From: Eubacterium sp. AM49-13BH | Lineage (GTDB): Bacteria > Bacillota > Clostridia > Lachnospirales > Lachnospiraceae | Assembly (NCBI RefSeq): GCF_003464165.1 | Contig: NZ_QSEK01000015.1 | Span: 1-64,000, forward strand | DNA: 64,000 nucleotides | Reading direction: 5' to 3' | In this document: in pieces, positions 28,532 through 37,400 of the stretch | How positions within the stretch are numbered: position 1 is the stretch's first letter | Layout: each line of letters opens with the position of its first letter | Program-made: the position numbers and the translations under genes | The notes under the pieces: generated by a model | Seen by the model: only the letters and a program-made list of their open reading frames with translations | The model's database searches: none | What the model was told of the DNA's origin: nothing

Positions 28532-28960
28532 TTATTTATTAACTGAAACTGCCTTTTTCCTGTCAACTACACTTGTTATCTTCTGATTCTTAATGTATCC
28601 GCAGGCTTCTAGCCCTGACTCAATAATTTTACTCCATTTGCTTTCTGATAAATTAATTGACGAATCATCGTTTAATCTTACAGTATAACCGCCATTATCA
28701 TTCTCATCACAAGTTATCCTGTACATATTCTTACGGTTAATTGCACCTATTTCTTCCAGTGTATTAACCATTCTATATACAGTTGCAGCCCCAATCTTAG
28801 GATCCTTTTTTACTGCCTTGTAATAAATCTCTTTACAGCTTGAGCAGTCCTCTTCAAGGATTACATCCAGAAGCATAAGCCTCTGTTTAGTTATCCTGCA
28901 ACCCTGCTGCTTGAGACGAGAAATAATAATGTCTTTGTCTTTATCAGGATTTCTGACCAC
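28532..28960 (-). CDS. Fur-family transcriptional regulator, divergent C-terminus
   Basis: A 142-residue protein. The N-terminal winged helix is typical of Fur/PerR/Zur (LKQQGCRITKQRLMLLDVIL, CSSCKEIYYKA, GAATVYRMVNTLEEIGAI). The C-terminal half is not: no His-rich HHHxH metal site and no CxxC zinc pairs. Instead there is a short domain YRITCDENDNGGYTVRL and a Cys near EACGYIK. It may sense something else or bind metal weakly. A GTG start is chosen because AAAGGAGG sits at the right distance. It is the last gene of the feo operon. Confidence 0.85.
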   Translation of the reverse strand: MVRNPDKDKDIIISRLKQQGCRITKQRLMLLDVILEEDCSSCKEIYYKAVKKDPKIGAATVYRMVNTLEEIGAINRKNMYRITCDENDNGGYTVRLNDDSSINLSESKWSKIIESGLEACGYIKNQKITSVVDRKKAVSVNK

Positions 28961-28973
28961 CCGTTACCTCCTT

Positions 28974-29114
28974 TTAATGGCAGTGGCCTTTGCATTTACC
29001 GCAGTCGCCACCACATGTGAACGATTTACCGTTTTTCTTGTCGTGTACCATACTGCGTACAATAAGTGCAACTATAATCACCAATATAACTCCTACTATA
29101 ATTGTTCCCAGCAT
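28974..29114 (-). CDS. FeoB-associated Cys-rich membrane protein (46 residues)
   Basis: A tiny gene with ATG at 29114 behind CGGAGGTG. It encodes one N-terminal membrane helix (MLGTIIVGVILVIIVALIV), a basic linker, and a cysteine-rich tail SFTCGGDCGKCKGHCH with four Cys and two His. This is the layout of the FeoB-associated Cys-rich family (FeoC-like in Clostridia). It sits between feoB and the Fur-like gene, 29 bases after feoB. It probably acts at the membrane with FeoB, perhaps as an Fe-S or iron-binding accessory; the mechanism is unknown. Confidence 0.88.
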   Translation of the reverse strand: MLGTIIVGVILVIIVALIVRSMVHDKKNGKSFTCGGDCGKCKGHCH

Positions 29115-29143
29115 AATTACACCTCCGATAATATATCATTTAA

Positions 29144-31647
29144 TTACTTTGTTGCATTTAAAAGCTTCTTAGAATCAACCTTTAATGTCTTGCTTTCCTT
29201 ATATGGTCTGAATAACAGATAGATGAAACCAGCAATTATAAGAATTGCGATTACTGTGAATACGTTAAATGCTGTGTCGCCAGTAATAAGACCAGCAATC
29301 TGGTTAATTACAAGACCTACAAGGTAAGCATATCCACACTGGTATCCGATTGCAATCCAGAACCACTTAGTGTTATTCATCTCTCTCTTAATAGCACCCA
29401 TTGCTGCGAAGCAAGGAGCACAGAGAAGATTAAATGCAAGGAATGCATATCCGCTTACTACTGTAAATGTAGCTGCCATGTTAGCATATACTGTTCCCTC
29501 ACCTGCTGAGTAAAGAATACCCATTGTACCAACGATATTCTCCTTAGCTACAAGACCAGTAATAGAAGCAACAGTTGCCTGCCAGTTACCAAATCCTAAA
29601 GGAGCAAATATCCATGCGATTGCCTTACCAATCTGCCAAGAATAGAGAAGTCAATCTGATCATCTGCAAGCATTGTAAATGTTCCATCAACAAATCCGAA
29701 GTATGTTGTGAACCAGATAATGATTGTTGAAAGTGTGATGATTGTTCCGGCCTTCTTGATGAATGACCATCCACGCTCCCACATGCTTCTTAATACTGTA
29801 CCAACTGTTGGAAGATGGTATGCTGGAAGCTCCATAACGAATGGTGCCGGATCTCCAACGAATAACTTTGTCTTCTTTAAGATGATACCTGAGCAGATAA
29901 TTGAGAATATTCCAAGGAAATATGCTGATGGAGCAACCCATGGAGCACCATCAAAGATAGCACCGGCAACCATTGCTATGAATGGAAGCTTAGCTCCACA
30001 AGGAATAAATGTTGTTGTCATAATTGTCATCTTACGGTCTCTGTCGTTCTCAATTGTACGTGAAGCCATGATACCAGGAACACCACAACCTGAACCGATA
30101 AGCATTGGAATAAATGACTTACCTGAAAGACCGAACTTACGGAAAATTCTATCCATAATGAATGCTATACGTGCCATATAACCGCAAGACTCAAGGAATG
30201 CAAGGAATATGAATAATACAAGCATCTGTGGAACGAAGCCAAGTACTGCACCAACACCGGCTACAATACCATCAAGGATAAGGCCCTTTAACCAGTCTAC
30301 ACAACCGATTGCATCAAGTCCTGACTCAAGAAGCACTGGGATACCAGGAACCCATACACCATAATTAGCAGGATCTGGAGCTGCCCCATCATTATCTATG
30401 CACTGTTCAATAGCTTCCTTAACACCGGCTGCATCTGTTGTCTCTGTTGTTACGCTAAGATTTTCCTCATCTTCTACATCATAATCTAATGTAAGATTAG
30501 CTGGAACTGTGTTTTCAAGTTTCTTTAATGCTGCTACTGCTGCATCTGAATCATAATCATCAGCTTCTGTATCAATAGCTTCTGCATACTCTTCACCTTT
30601 ATCACCAAGGCTGTCGATATATGCCCCGATGATTGCATCTGAGTCACCATACTCATCAGCTACTTCCTCATAAGCTGAAGTACCGATTCCGAAGAGATGC
30701 CATCCATCACCGAAAACGCCATCATTAGCCCAGTCTGTTGCCCATGTACCAACTGTTGTAACTGACACATAGTATACGATGAACATTACAACAGCAAATA
30801 TTGGAAGTGCTAAGAATCTGTTAGTAACTATTCTGTCAATCTTATCTGATGTAGAAAGCTTCTTCTCAGACTTCTTTGCAAAACATCCACTGATAATTGA
30901 AGATATATATGTATATCTTTCATTAGTGATAATACTTTCTGTATCATCATCAAATTCTTTCTCAAGAGTCTCAATCTCAGCTGAAACATCTGGAACATTC
31001 TTCATAAGAACTTTAATCTTATCATCCTTCTCAAGAAGTTTGATAGCAAAGAATCTCTTCTGTTCTTCAACAATATCAAGACCAAGCTTATCTTCTACTG
31101 CAGATATAGCTGCCTCAACCTTATCGTCAAACTTGTGAGCAATTGTATTGAGTTTCTTGCTCTCTGCAAGCTTAACAGCCTTCTCTGCTGCTTCCTTAAT
31201 GCCAGTTCCCTTAAGAGCTGATATCTCAACAGCTTCACAGCCAAGGCTCTTTCCTAACTTGGCAAGGTCAACCTTATCTCCGTTCTTTTCCATGATATCG
31301 ACCATGTTAACAGCCATGATAACCGGAATCCCCAGTTCCATAATCTGTGTTGAAAGATAAAGGTTTCTTTCAATGTTAGTACCATCAACGATATTGATGA
31401 TTGCATCAGGTCTTTCGTTAATAAGATAATTTCTTGCTACTACCTCCTCAAGAGTATAAGGAGAAAGCGAATAAATACCTGGTAAATCCATGATAGTTAC
31501 ATCTTTATGTCCCTTTAATTTACCTTCCTTTTTCTCAACTGTAACACCTGGCCAGTTACCAACGAACTGATTAGAACCGGTCAAAGCATTAAACAATGTT
31601 GTTTTACCGCAGTTTGGATTACCTGCTAATGCAATTTTAATTGACAT
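29144..31647 (-). CDS. feoB: ferrous iron transporter FeoB (frameshifted in this sequence)
   Basis: Inner-membrane Fe(II) importer with a cytosolic GTPase domain: GNPNCGKT at residues 9-16, DLPG at 54-57 and NMVD at 114-117. It has the NFeoB helical region, then the membrane core with the Gate motifs PQMLVLFIFLAFLESCGYMAR and IGSGCGVPGIMA. One base is missing near 29635 (GGCAGATT for GGCAAGATT); beyond it the frame continues with KENIVGTMGILYSAGE to the C-terminus. Joined length is about 834 residues, longer than the usual 650-780. The excess is an acidic insert at about residues 310-440 after the first membrane helix. Confidence 0.94.
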
Positions 31648-31749
31648 TTGACTACCTCATTTCTTTTATATAAATGTTTATGTATTTACTAACAAACATT
31701 CGACAATTCTTACAATAATTAGATTATGCTAACCCACATGTAAAAAAAA

Positions 31750-31968
31750 TCAGCCTACCTCTATCATCTCGGCATCGGCTTTACGAAGCGATAATTCATA
31801 GCCTCTTACTGTAACCTCTACAGGATCTCCCAAAGGTGCTACCTTTCTTACATAGACTTCAACTCCTTTAGTAATTCCCATATCCATAATTCTTCTCTTA
31901 ACCGGACCATCACCATTTAACCTGGTAACTTTAACAGTCTGGCCTACAGATACATCTCTTAAAGTCAT
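31750..31968 (-). CDS. feoA: FeoA domain protein (second copy, next to feoB)
   Basis: A 72-residue SH3-like FeoA protein: VGQTVKVTRLNGDGPVKRRIMDMGITKGVEVYVRKVAPLGDPVEVTVRGYELSLRKADA in outline (RIMDMGI, APLGDP and YELSLRK are the family marks). FeoA proteins modulate FeoB-driven Fe(II) uptake from the cytosolic side. It follows another feoA by about 50 bases and precedes feoB by about 100. Ribosome site GAAGGAG. Confidence 0.93.
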   Translation of the reverse strand: MTLRDVSVGQTVKVTRLNGDGPVKRRIMDMGITKGVEVYVRKVAPLGDPVEVTVRGYELSLRKADAEMIEVG

Positions 31969-32021
31969 AGTTTATCTCCTTCTTATTTTAGTTTTATATA
32001 AGAACTGGCATATTCAGTCCT

Positions 32022-32231
32022 TTATACCATAATTTTATTAGCCATATCTTTTCCTATGGCAACTCTTGATTCCTTAATGTTAACAATGACATTACCGCCA
32101 GCTTTAGAAACAACTGTTACCACTGCTCCCGGAACGAATCCAAGATTCTCAAGAAAACGTCTTATTTCTTCCTTTCCACCAATCCGCTGGATTGTGTATG
32201 GAGTTCCTTCATCAATCATAGTTAATGGCAT
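32022..32231 (-). CDS. feoA: FeoA domain protein (first copy)
   Basis: About 69 residues, MPLTMIDEGTPYTIQRIGGKEE, then FLENLGFVPGAVVTVV and VNIKESRVAIGKDMANKI, which is the standard FeoA core. The ATG at 32231 follows AGAGGAGATGAG. A longer form starting at 32279 or 32273 is possible, since AAGGTGG precedes it, but it would add an atypical leader. It is the first gene of the feo operon, just downstream of the predicted promoter. Confidence 0.9.
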   Translation of the reverse strand: MPLTMIDEGTPYTIQRIGGKEEIRRFLENLGFVPGAVVTVVSKAGGNVIVNIKESRVAIGKDMANKIMV

Positions 32232-32283
32232 AAGCTCATCTCCTCTTTTTAGCATATTGATAATGTTTTTCATTACCACCTTG

Positions 32284-32315
32284 GTTAGTATATTCTAATG
32301 GTTATTAGATGTCAA
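32284..32315 (-). promoter_or_regulatory. feo operon promoter with overlapping TTAG-N6-CTAA box
   Basis: On the minus strand TTGACA (32315-32310) and TATACT (32292-32287) are 17 bases apart. The box TTAG-N6-CTAA (32285-32298) covers the -10 element, where a bound repressor would block RNA polymerase. The same box pattern recurs twice upstream of the flavodoxin operon. Confidence 0.7.
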
Positions 32316-32358
32316 CAACTTTTGTTATATTTTTATAATATTTTTTAGAACAGATTAA

Positions 32359-32385
32359 CCCCTGATTGATATAACCAACCAGGGG
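32359..32385 (-). terminator. terminator after the flavodoxin gene
   Basis: CCCCTG pairs with CAGGGG and the stem is extended by three more pairs across a G-U. It lies about 45 bases past the flavodoxin stop. The following tail is only moderately T-rich. Confidence 0.7.
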
Positions 32386-32427
32386 CAAAATGTGCAATCT
32401 TTTCAATATATTACAGGCAATAAATAA

Positions 32428-32850
32428 TTATGCTAATGCTGCCCCAAGTTTTTTGCAGTTTTCAACAGCATCATCATCTGGTGCTTCCTGACAGATTACG
32501 CTGTCTGTTGCAAGAACAACACCTGCAGCCTTGCTTCTTTCTTCCCAGTCAGCCATCCATTCGCCGCTTCCCCATCCATATGAACCGAAAAGTGCAATTT
32601 TCTTACCGCTAAGGCTTCCTTCTACCTCTGTGAACATTGGCTCAAACTCTGATTCTTCAAGATTCTCTGCTCCCATTGCCGGGCATCCGAATGCGATTCC
32701 ATCATATTCAGCAACCTTTCCTGAATTAAAATCATTTGCCACAATTACATCAACCTCCGCTCCGGCTCCTTTAGCACCTTCTGCAACTGCGTTAGCCATT
32801 GTCTCTGTATTACCTGTTCCACTCCAATAAACTACTGCTACTTTACTCAT
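32428..32850 (-). CDS. flavodoxin
   Basis: A 140-residue short-chain flavodoxin. The FMN phosphate loop WSGTGNTETMANAV is at residues 9-22. GCPAMGAENLEESEFEPM follows at the isoalloxazine loop, and FGSYGWGSGEWM at the second FMN loop. It is an electron carrier that commonly replaces ferredoxin when iron is scarce. The start follows AAAAAAGGAGAG. It is the last gene of a three-gene operon whose promoter carries the same box as the feo promoter, which fits an iron-starvation role. Confidence 0.95.
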   Translation of the reverse strand: MSKVAVVYWSGTGNTETMANAVAEGAKGAGAEVDVIVANDFNSGKVAEYDGIAFGCPAMGAENLEESEFEPMFTEVEGSLSGKKIALFGSYGWGSGEWMADWEERSKAAGVVLATDSVICQEAPDDDAVENCKKLGAALA

Positions 32851-32882
32851 TATCCAATCTCTCCTTTTTTACTTTTATATGC

Positions 32883-33452
32883 TTAAACCGTTAATGCAGA
32901 TATGCTTCTGCCTCGGTCAAAGACTCTTAAATATACTTCTGTGCATTTTCTGTAACGTGCAAACATCTTCTGGCTGAATGCCTCATCACAATACACCTTC
33001 CATACCCCACAACATTTGTAATTGCAGCCCTTTTGTCTTATAAACTGGATTACATCTTCCACCGGGTAACTTAAGAACAGCCCTATTTCATGTGGAAAAC
33101 ATGTGTTCTCCTCCACTCTCTGTTTAAGATGCTTGATGCTTGCTCCCACTTTATAATCTGTATATCCAAATGTTTTCAGTACATTTTGTACTACTGGCTG
33201 TGACAAATCCTTCTCTAATCTGTCAGGTCTGAACACATATAAAAGTGCACTCTTTTCATTTCTCTTTAAAAATGTAACATACACGCCTTTGGCGTTAAGT
33301 TTTCTGTTAACACTTGCAAGCTCTCTCCTAAAATCAGATATATTATCATATCTGTAATTAAAAAGGTTGCCAGTCTTTAATCCGGCAAGCGTCGGAGAAC
33401 ACTCTTTTATAACTTCCCGCTCAATTCTTCCCAATACATCTGTACAGACCAT
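32883..33452 (-). CDS. DUF3793 family protein
   Basis: About 189 residues matching the DUF3793 pattern common in Clostridia: ECSPTLAGLKTGNLFNYR, LASVNRKLNAKGVYVTFL, LYVFRPDRLEKDLSQ, the CFPHEIGLFLSYPVEDVIQFI block, and GCNYKCCGVWKVYCDE. The function is unknown. The conserved Cys and His could bind metal. The ATG at 33452 follows GGAAGGAAAAG; an upstream GTG (33476) is less likely. It lies between a DUF2325 gene and flavodoxin, an arrangement I recall from other Clostridia, which ties it to iron or redox stress (inference). Confidence 0.85.
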   Translation of the reverse strand: MVCTDVLGRIEREVIKECSPTLAGLKTGNLFNYRYDNISDFRRELASVNRKLNAKGVYVTFLKRNEKSALLYVFRPDRLEKDLSQPVVQNVLKTFGYTDYKVGASIKHLKQRVEENTCFPHEIGLFLSYPVEDVIQFIRQKGCNYKCCGVWKVYCDEAFSQKMFARYRKCTEVYLRVFDRGRSISALTV

Positions 33453-33491
33453 TTTTCTTTTCCTTCCATATTGCACTTTATTGTCTTTTTA

Positions 33492-33788
33492 TTAGCATGC
33501 CTTGCTTTCGCCTAAATATGCTTCTAAAACACTTGTAAGCGATGCCGCACTGCTTGAATGTGTTCTTACTATATTTACATCATTCTTCTTAGCCTCTGTA
33601 ACAGCTGATAAAACCATCTTATGAGAAACCGTATTAGTAAACAGTATCATAAGATCCGGTGTTCCAATCTGCTTGGAAAATCCGCTTTTTTCCTTAACAA
33701 ATACCTTCGCCTTGCAGCCGTGTTTCTTACATATCTGCTGATACTGGCGTTCCATACATTCATTTCCACCAATAATAACTACGCTCAT
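33492..33788 (-). CDS. DUF2325 domain protein
   Basis: A 98-residue protein with the DUF2325 core: SVVIIGGNECMERQYQQICKKHG at the N-terminus (Rossmann-like GG-N-x-x-x-E/R), PDLMILFTNTVSHKMV in the middle and VRTHSSSAASLTSVLEAYL at the end, where the H-S-S-S pattern is typical. The function is unknown. It is the first gene of the operon, with ribosome site AAAGGG. The leader upstream carries two regulatory boxes and a hairpin. Confidence 0.85.
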   Translation of the reverse strand: MSVVIIGGNECMERQYQQICKKHGCKAKVFVKEKSGFSKQIGTPDLMILFTNTVSHKMVLSAVTEAKKNDVNIVRTHSSSAASLTSVLEAYLGESKAC

Positions 33789-33817
33789 ATGCTTACCCTT
33801 TCATCTGACTTACTTTC

Positions 33818-33833
33818 GTTAGCTTTGTCTAAC
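33818..33833. promoter_or_regulatory. TTAG-N6-CTAA box 1 in the DUF2325 leader
   Basis: GTTAGCTTTGTCTAAC, a palindrome with 5-base arms, lying between the leader hairpin and the DUF2325 ribosome site. Confidence 0.6.
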
Positions 33834-33848
33834 CTATGTCTATAAAAT

Positions 33849-33875
33849 AACGGGTATCCTAACTGGATACCCGTT
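33849..33875 (-). terminator. leader hairpin/possible attenuator before DUF2325
   Basis: A perfect 11-bp stem (AACGGGTATCC and its complement) with a 5-base loop, followed on the minus strand by TTATTTTATAG. It lies downstream of the operon promoter and upstream of the first gene. It could be an attenuator, or a terminator for the upstream PH-domain gene. Confidence 0.6.
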
Positions 33876-33881
33876 ACATCA

Positions 33882-33930
33882 GTTAGCTTTAACTAACTAC
33901 TAAAATATCATCTTTGAATGTATATGTCAA
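33882..33930 (-). promoter_or_regulatory. promoter of the DUF2325-DUF3793-flavodoxin operon with box 2
   Basis: On the minus strand TTGACA (33930-33925) and TATTTT (33907-33902) are 17 bases apart. Box 2, GTTAGCTTTAACTAAC (33882-33897), sits at the expected transcription start. Its TTAG-N6-CTAA core matches box 1 and the feo promoter box. Confidence 0.7.
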
Positions 33931-33944
33931 TACATTTTTACAAA

Positions 33945-34391
33945 TTATCTATCAAATGGTGCATCGTCATCATTATTGTCAAAGTCATCAATATCCGCAT
34001 GACCATCTGAATGGTCATGACCATCAATCATATTCTCTCTGTTGACAACTCTCTTGATATCTCTCTGCTTCTCCACAAGATCTGATAACAGCTCTTTAGT
34101 AGCCTTAGGTCTTTTGATATTCTTAATTTCAAAGTCACCCATCGTCTTGTCTCCAGAGCATACTTTAATAGTTCCTACTCCGACAAGTCTCTGCATGAAT
34201 GAGCGCTCCAATGAAATATCCATAATCCGATACAGTCTTACCTCATCATCTTTAACACTGAAAAATCCTTTGCTTATAAAGAATCTGTCCTTAGATACAC
34301 TGTATCTTGTAAATGACCATGGAAGTCCGAGGAAGAGAATTCTCTTCCTGTCCTTCCATAATATATCTGTTCTGACTTTATCTCTTGCCAT
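33945..34391 (-). CDS. PH-domain (bPH2-like) protein
   Basis: 148 residues. Residues 5-105 resemble the bacterial PH domain (bPH2/YdbS type): WKDRKRILFLGLPWSFTRYSVSKDRFFISKGFFSVKDDEVRLYRIMDISLER in outline (RYSVSKDRFFISKGFFS and DEVRLYRIMDI are the key strands), then IKVCSGD and a closing helix EKQRDIKRVVNRE. The tail is His/Asp-rich (DGHDHSDGHADIDDFDNNDDDA) and could bind metal. No membrane segment is visible. It starts behind GGAGGGG and follows purL by about 50 bases. The role is unknown. Confidence 0.8.
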   Translation of the reverse strand: MARDKVRTDILWKDRKRILFLGLPWSFTRYSVSKDRFFISKGFFSVKDDEVRLYRIMDISLERSFMQRLVGVGTIKVCSGDKTMGDFEIKNIKRPKATKELLSDLVEKQRDIKRVVNRENMIDGHDHSDGHADIDDFDNNDDDAPFDR

Positions 34392-34438
34392 AATATCCCC
34401 TCCAATTCTAATGGCACACTGCTGACATATTCTATGTA

Positions 34439-37400
34439 TTACTTGAAGTACTTAACACCAGATTCGAATATCTTAATATCCTGCTCACCATATATATTAA
34501 TAGCAACACTGTCGCCGCGTCTCTCAGAATGTGCCATCTTACCGAAGCATCTTCCGTCTGGGCTTGTGATACCTTCAATAGCCATGTATGAACCGTTAAT
34601 ATTCCACTCTTCATCCATAGATACATTACCATCAAGGTCACAGTACTGTGTAGCAACCTGTCCGTTAGCAAAGAGCTTATCAAGCCATTCCTTAGGAGCA
34701 ACAAATCTTCCTTCCCCGTGTGAAGCTGGGTTGCAGTATACTCCGCCAAGCTCTGCATTAGCAAGCCATGGGCTTAAATTGCTGACAACCTTAGTATATA
34801 CCATCTTAGATATATGACGGTTAATTGTATTAAATGTAAGTGTAGGTGACTGTGCATCCTGTCCTGTAATCTTACCATTAGGTACAAGGCCAAGCTTTAT
34901 AAGTGCCTGGAATCCGTTACAGATACCAAGTGCAAGACCATCTCTCTCATTAAGTAGTTTCTCAACTGCTTCCTTCATCTTGGCATTACGGAATGCTGTA
35001 GCGAAGAACTTGGCAGAACCATCTGGTTCATCACCTGCTGAGAATCCACCAGGGAACATAATAATCTGTGCCTGGTTAATAGCCTTCTCAAATTCATCTA
35101 CAGACTCTCTGATACTCTCAGCGTCAAGGTTCTTGAATACCTTAACGATTGTATCAGCACCGGCTCTTTCAAATGCCTTGGCACTATCGTACTCACAGTT
35201 AGTTCCTGGGAATACCGGGATAAATACTGTTGGCTTGGCAACCTTATTCTTGCATACATGTACGCTTGGTGCTTCATATAACTTGCTTTCAACCGGTGTA
35301 GTTTCCTTAGAAGCCTTAGTTGGGAATACACCCTCAAGTGTATCAGCCCATACGCTTAATGCTTCTTCTACATTAATTGAAACTTCCTTGTATGTGAACT
35401 TACCATTATCCTTAACAGTACCAACCTTAGTATAGGCTGTAGTAATCTCTCCAAGCTTATCTGCTGGAACTTCTGCAACGATACAGCCATAAGCTGGTGC
35501 AAAGAGGTCATCTTCCTTAACGTCTGCGCTGATCTCAAAACCTAACTTATTACCAAATGCCATCTTGCTGAGTGCTGGCACAAGTCCGTTAGCATCAAGA
35601 ACATATGCAGATACTATTGCCTTCTTCTGGATAAGCTCATGTATTGCACTGTAGAGTGCCTTAACCTGTTCGAAATCCGGAAGATCATACTGATTCTTCT
35701 TAATATCAAATCTGACTAATACATCACCATCATTCTTAAGTTCAGGAGTGATAATATCTCCTTCCTTAGCTACATCAATAGCGAATGAGCAGAGTGTTGG
35801 TGGAACATCAATATGTTCAAATGTTCCTGACATACTGTCCTTACCACCGATTGATGGAAGTCCAAATCCCATCTGTGCTTCATATGCACCAAGAAGTGCA
35901 GCAAATGGCTGGCTCCATCTTTCTGGATCTTCTGTCATTCTTCTGAAGTATTCCTGATATGTGAATCTTATCTTACTGAAATCACCACCGGCAGCAACTA
36001 TCTTAGCTACAGAATCAGTTACAGCATAGATTGCTCCATGATATGGGCTCCATGATGAAAGATATGGATCAAATCCATAAGACATCATAGTTACTGTATC
36101 GCATGAACCCTTAAGCACTGGAAGCTTAGCAACCATGCTCTGTGTCTCTGTAAGCTGATATTTACCACCATATGGCATATATACTGAACCTGCTCCGATA
36201 GAACCATCAAATCTCTCAACAAGTCCCTTCTGTGAGCATTCGTTAAGGTCTGCTAAAGTCTTTAACCACTTACCGCGTACATCTGTAACCTTAACCGGCT
36301 TAAGGTAATCATCTTCCTGTGAAGGAATATCAACTACAACCTTAGTCTCCTGATGAGCACCATTAGTATCAAGGAATGCTCTTGAGATATTAACGATATC
36401 CTTGCCTCTCCAGTTAAGAACAAGTCTTGGCTCCTCTGTTACAACAGCAACCTCAACTGCCTCTAAGTTCTCCTCAGCAGCATACTGAAGGAATTCCTTA
36501 ACATCCTTAGGATCAACAACAACAGCCATTCTCTCCTGAGATTCTGATATAGCCAACTCTGTTCCGTCAAGTCCTTCATACTTCTTAGGAACTTTATCAA
36601 GATCTACCTTAAGACCTGCTGCAAGCTCACCAATTGCAACGGATACACCGCCTGCACCAAAGTCATTACATTTCTTAATAAGCTTAGTAACCTCTGGTCT
36701 TCTAAAGAGTCTCTGCATCTTACGCTCTGTAGGAGCATTACCCTTCTGAACCTCAGCACCACAATCCTCAATAGACTTCTCTGTATGAACCTTAGATGAA
36801 CCTGTAGCTCCGCCACATCCATCTCGTCCTGTTCTTCCACCAAGAAGAATAATGATATCTCCTGGGTCAGAATTCTCTCTCTTAACTGCACTTCTTGGAG
36901 CAGCAGCTATAACTGCACCAATCTCCATTCTCTTGGCAACATAATCAGGATGATATATTTCCTTAACATATCCTGTAGCAAGTCCAATCTGGTTACCATA
37001 AGAACTGTATCCGTGAGCAGCACCTGTGACAAGCTTTCTCTGTGGAAGCTTTCCATGAATTGTCTCTGATACCGGAACAGTAGGATCTGCTGCACCTGTA
37101 ATTCTCATTGCCTGATATACATATGTACGACCTGACAATGGGTCTCTTATAGCACCACCAAGACAAGTTGCTGCACCACCAAATGGCTCAATCTCTGTTG
37201 GATGGTTATGTGTCTCATTCTTGAAATTAACAAGCCATTCCTCTGTCTTTCCATCAATCTCAACTGGAACAACAATTGAGCAGGCATTAATCTCATCAGA
37301 TTCTTCCTGATCAGCTAACTTACCCTCAGCCTTTAACTTCTTAGCGCCCATAAGTGCAAGATCCATAAGGCATACGAACTTGTCCTTACGGTCCTTATAT

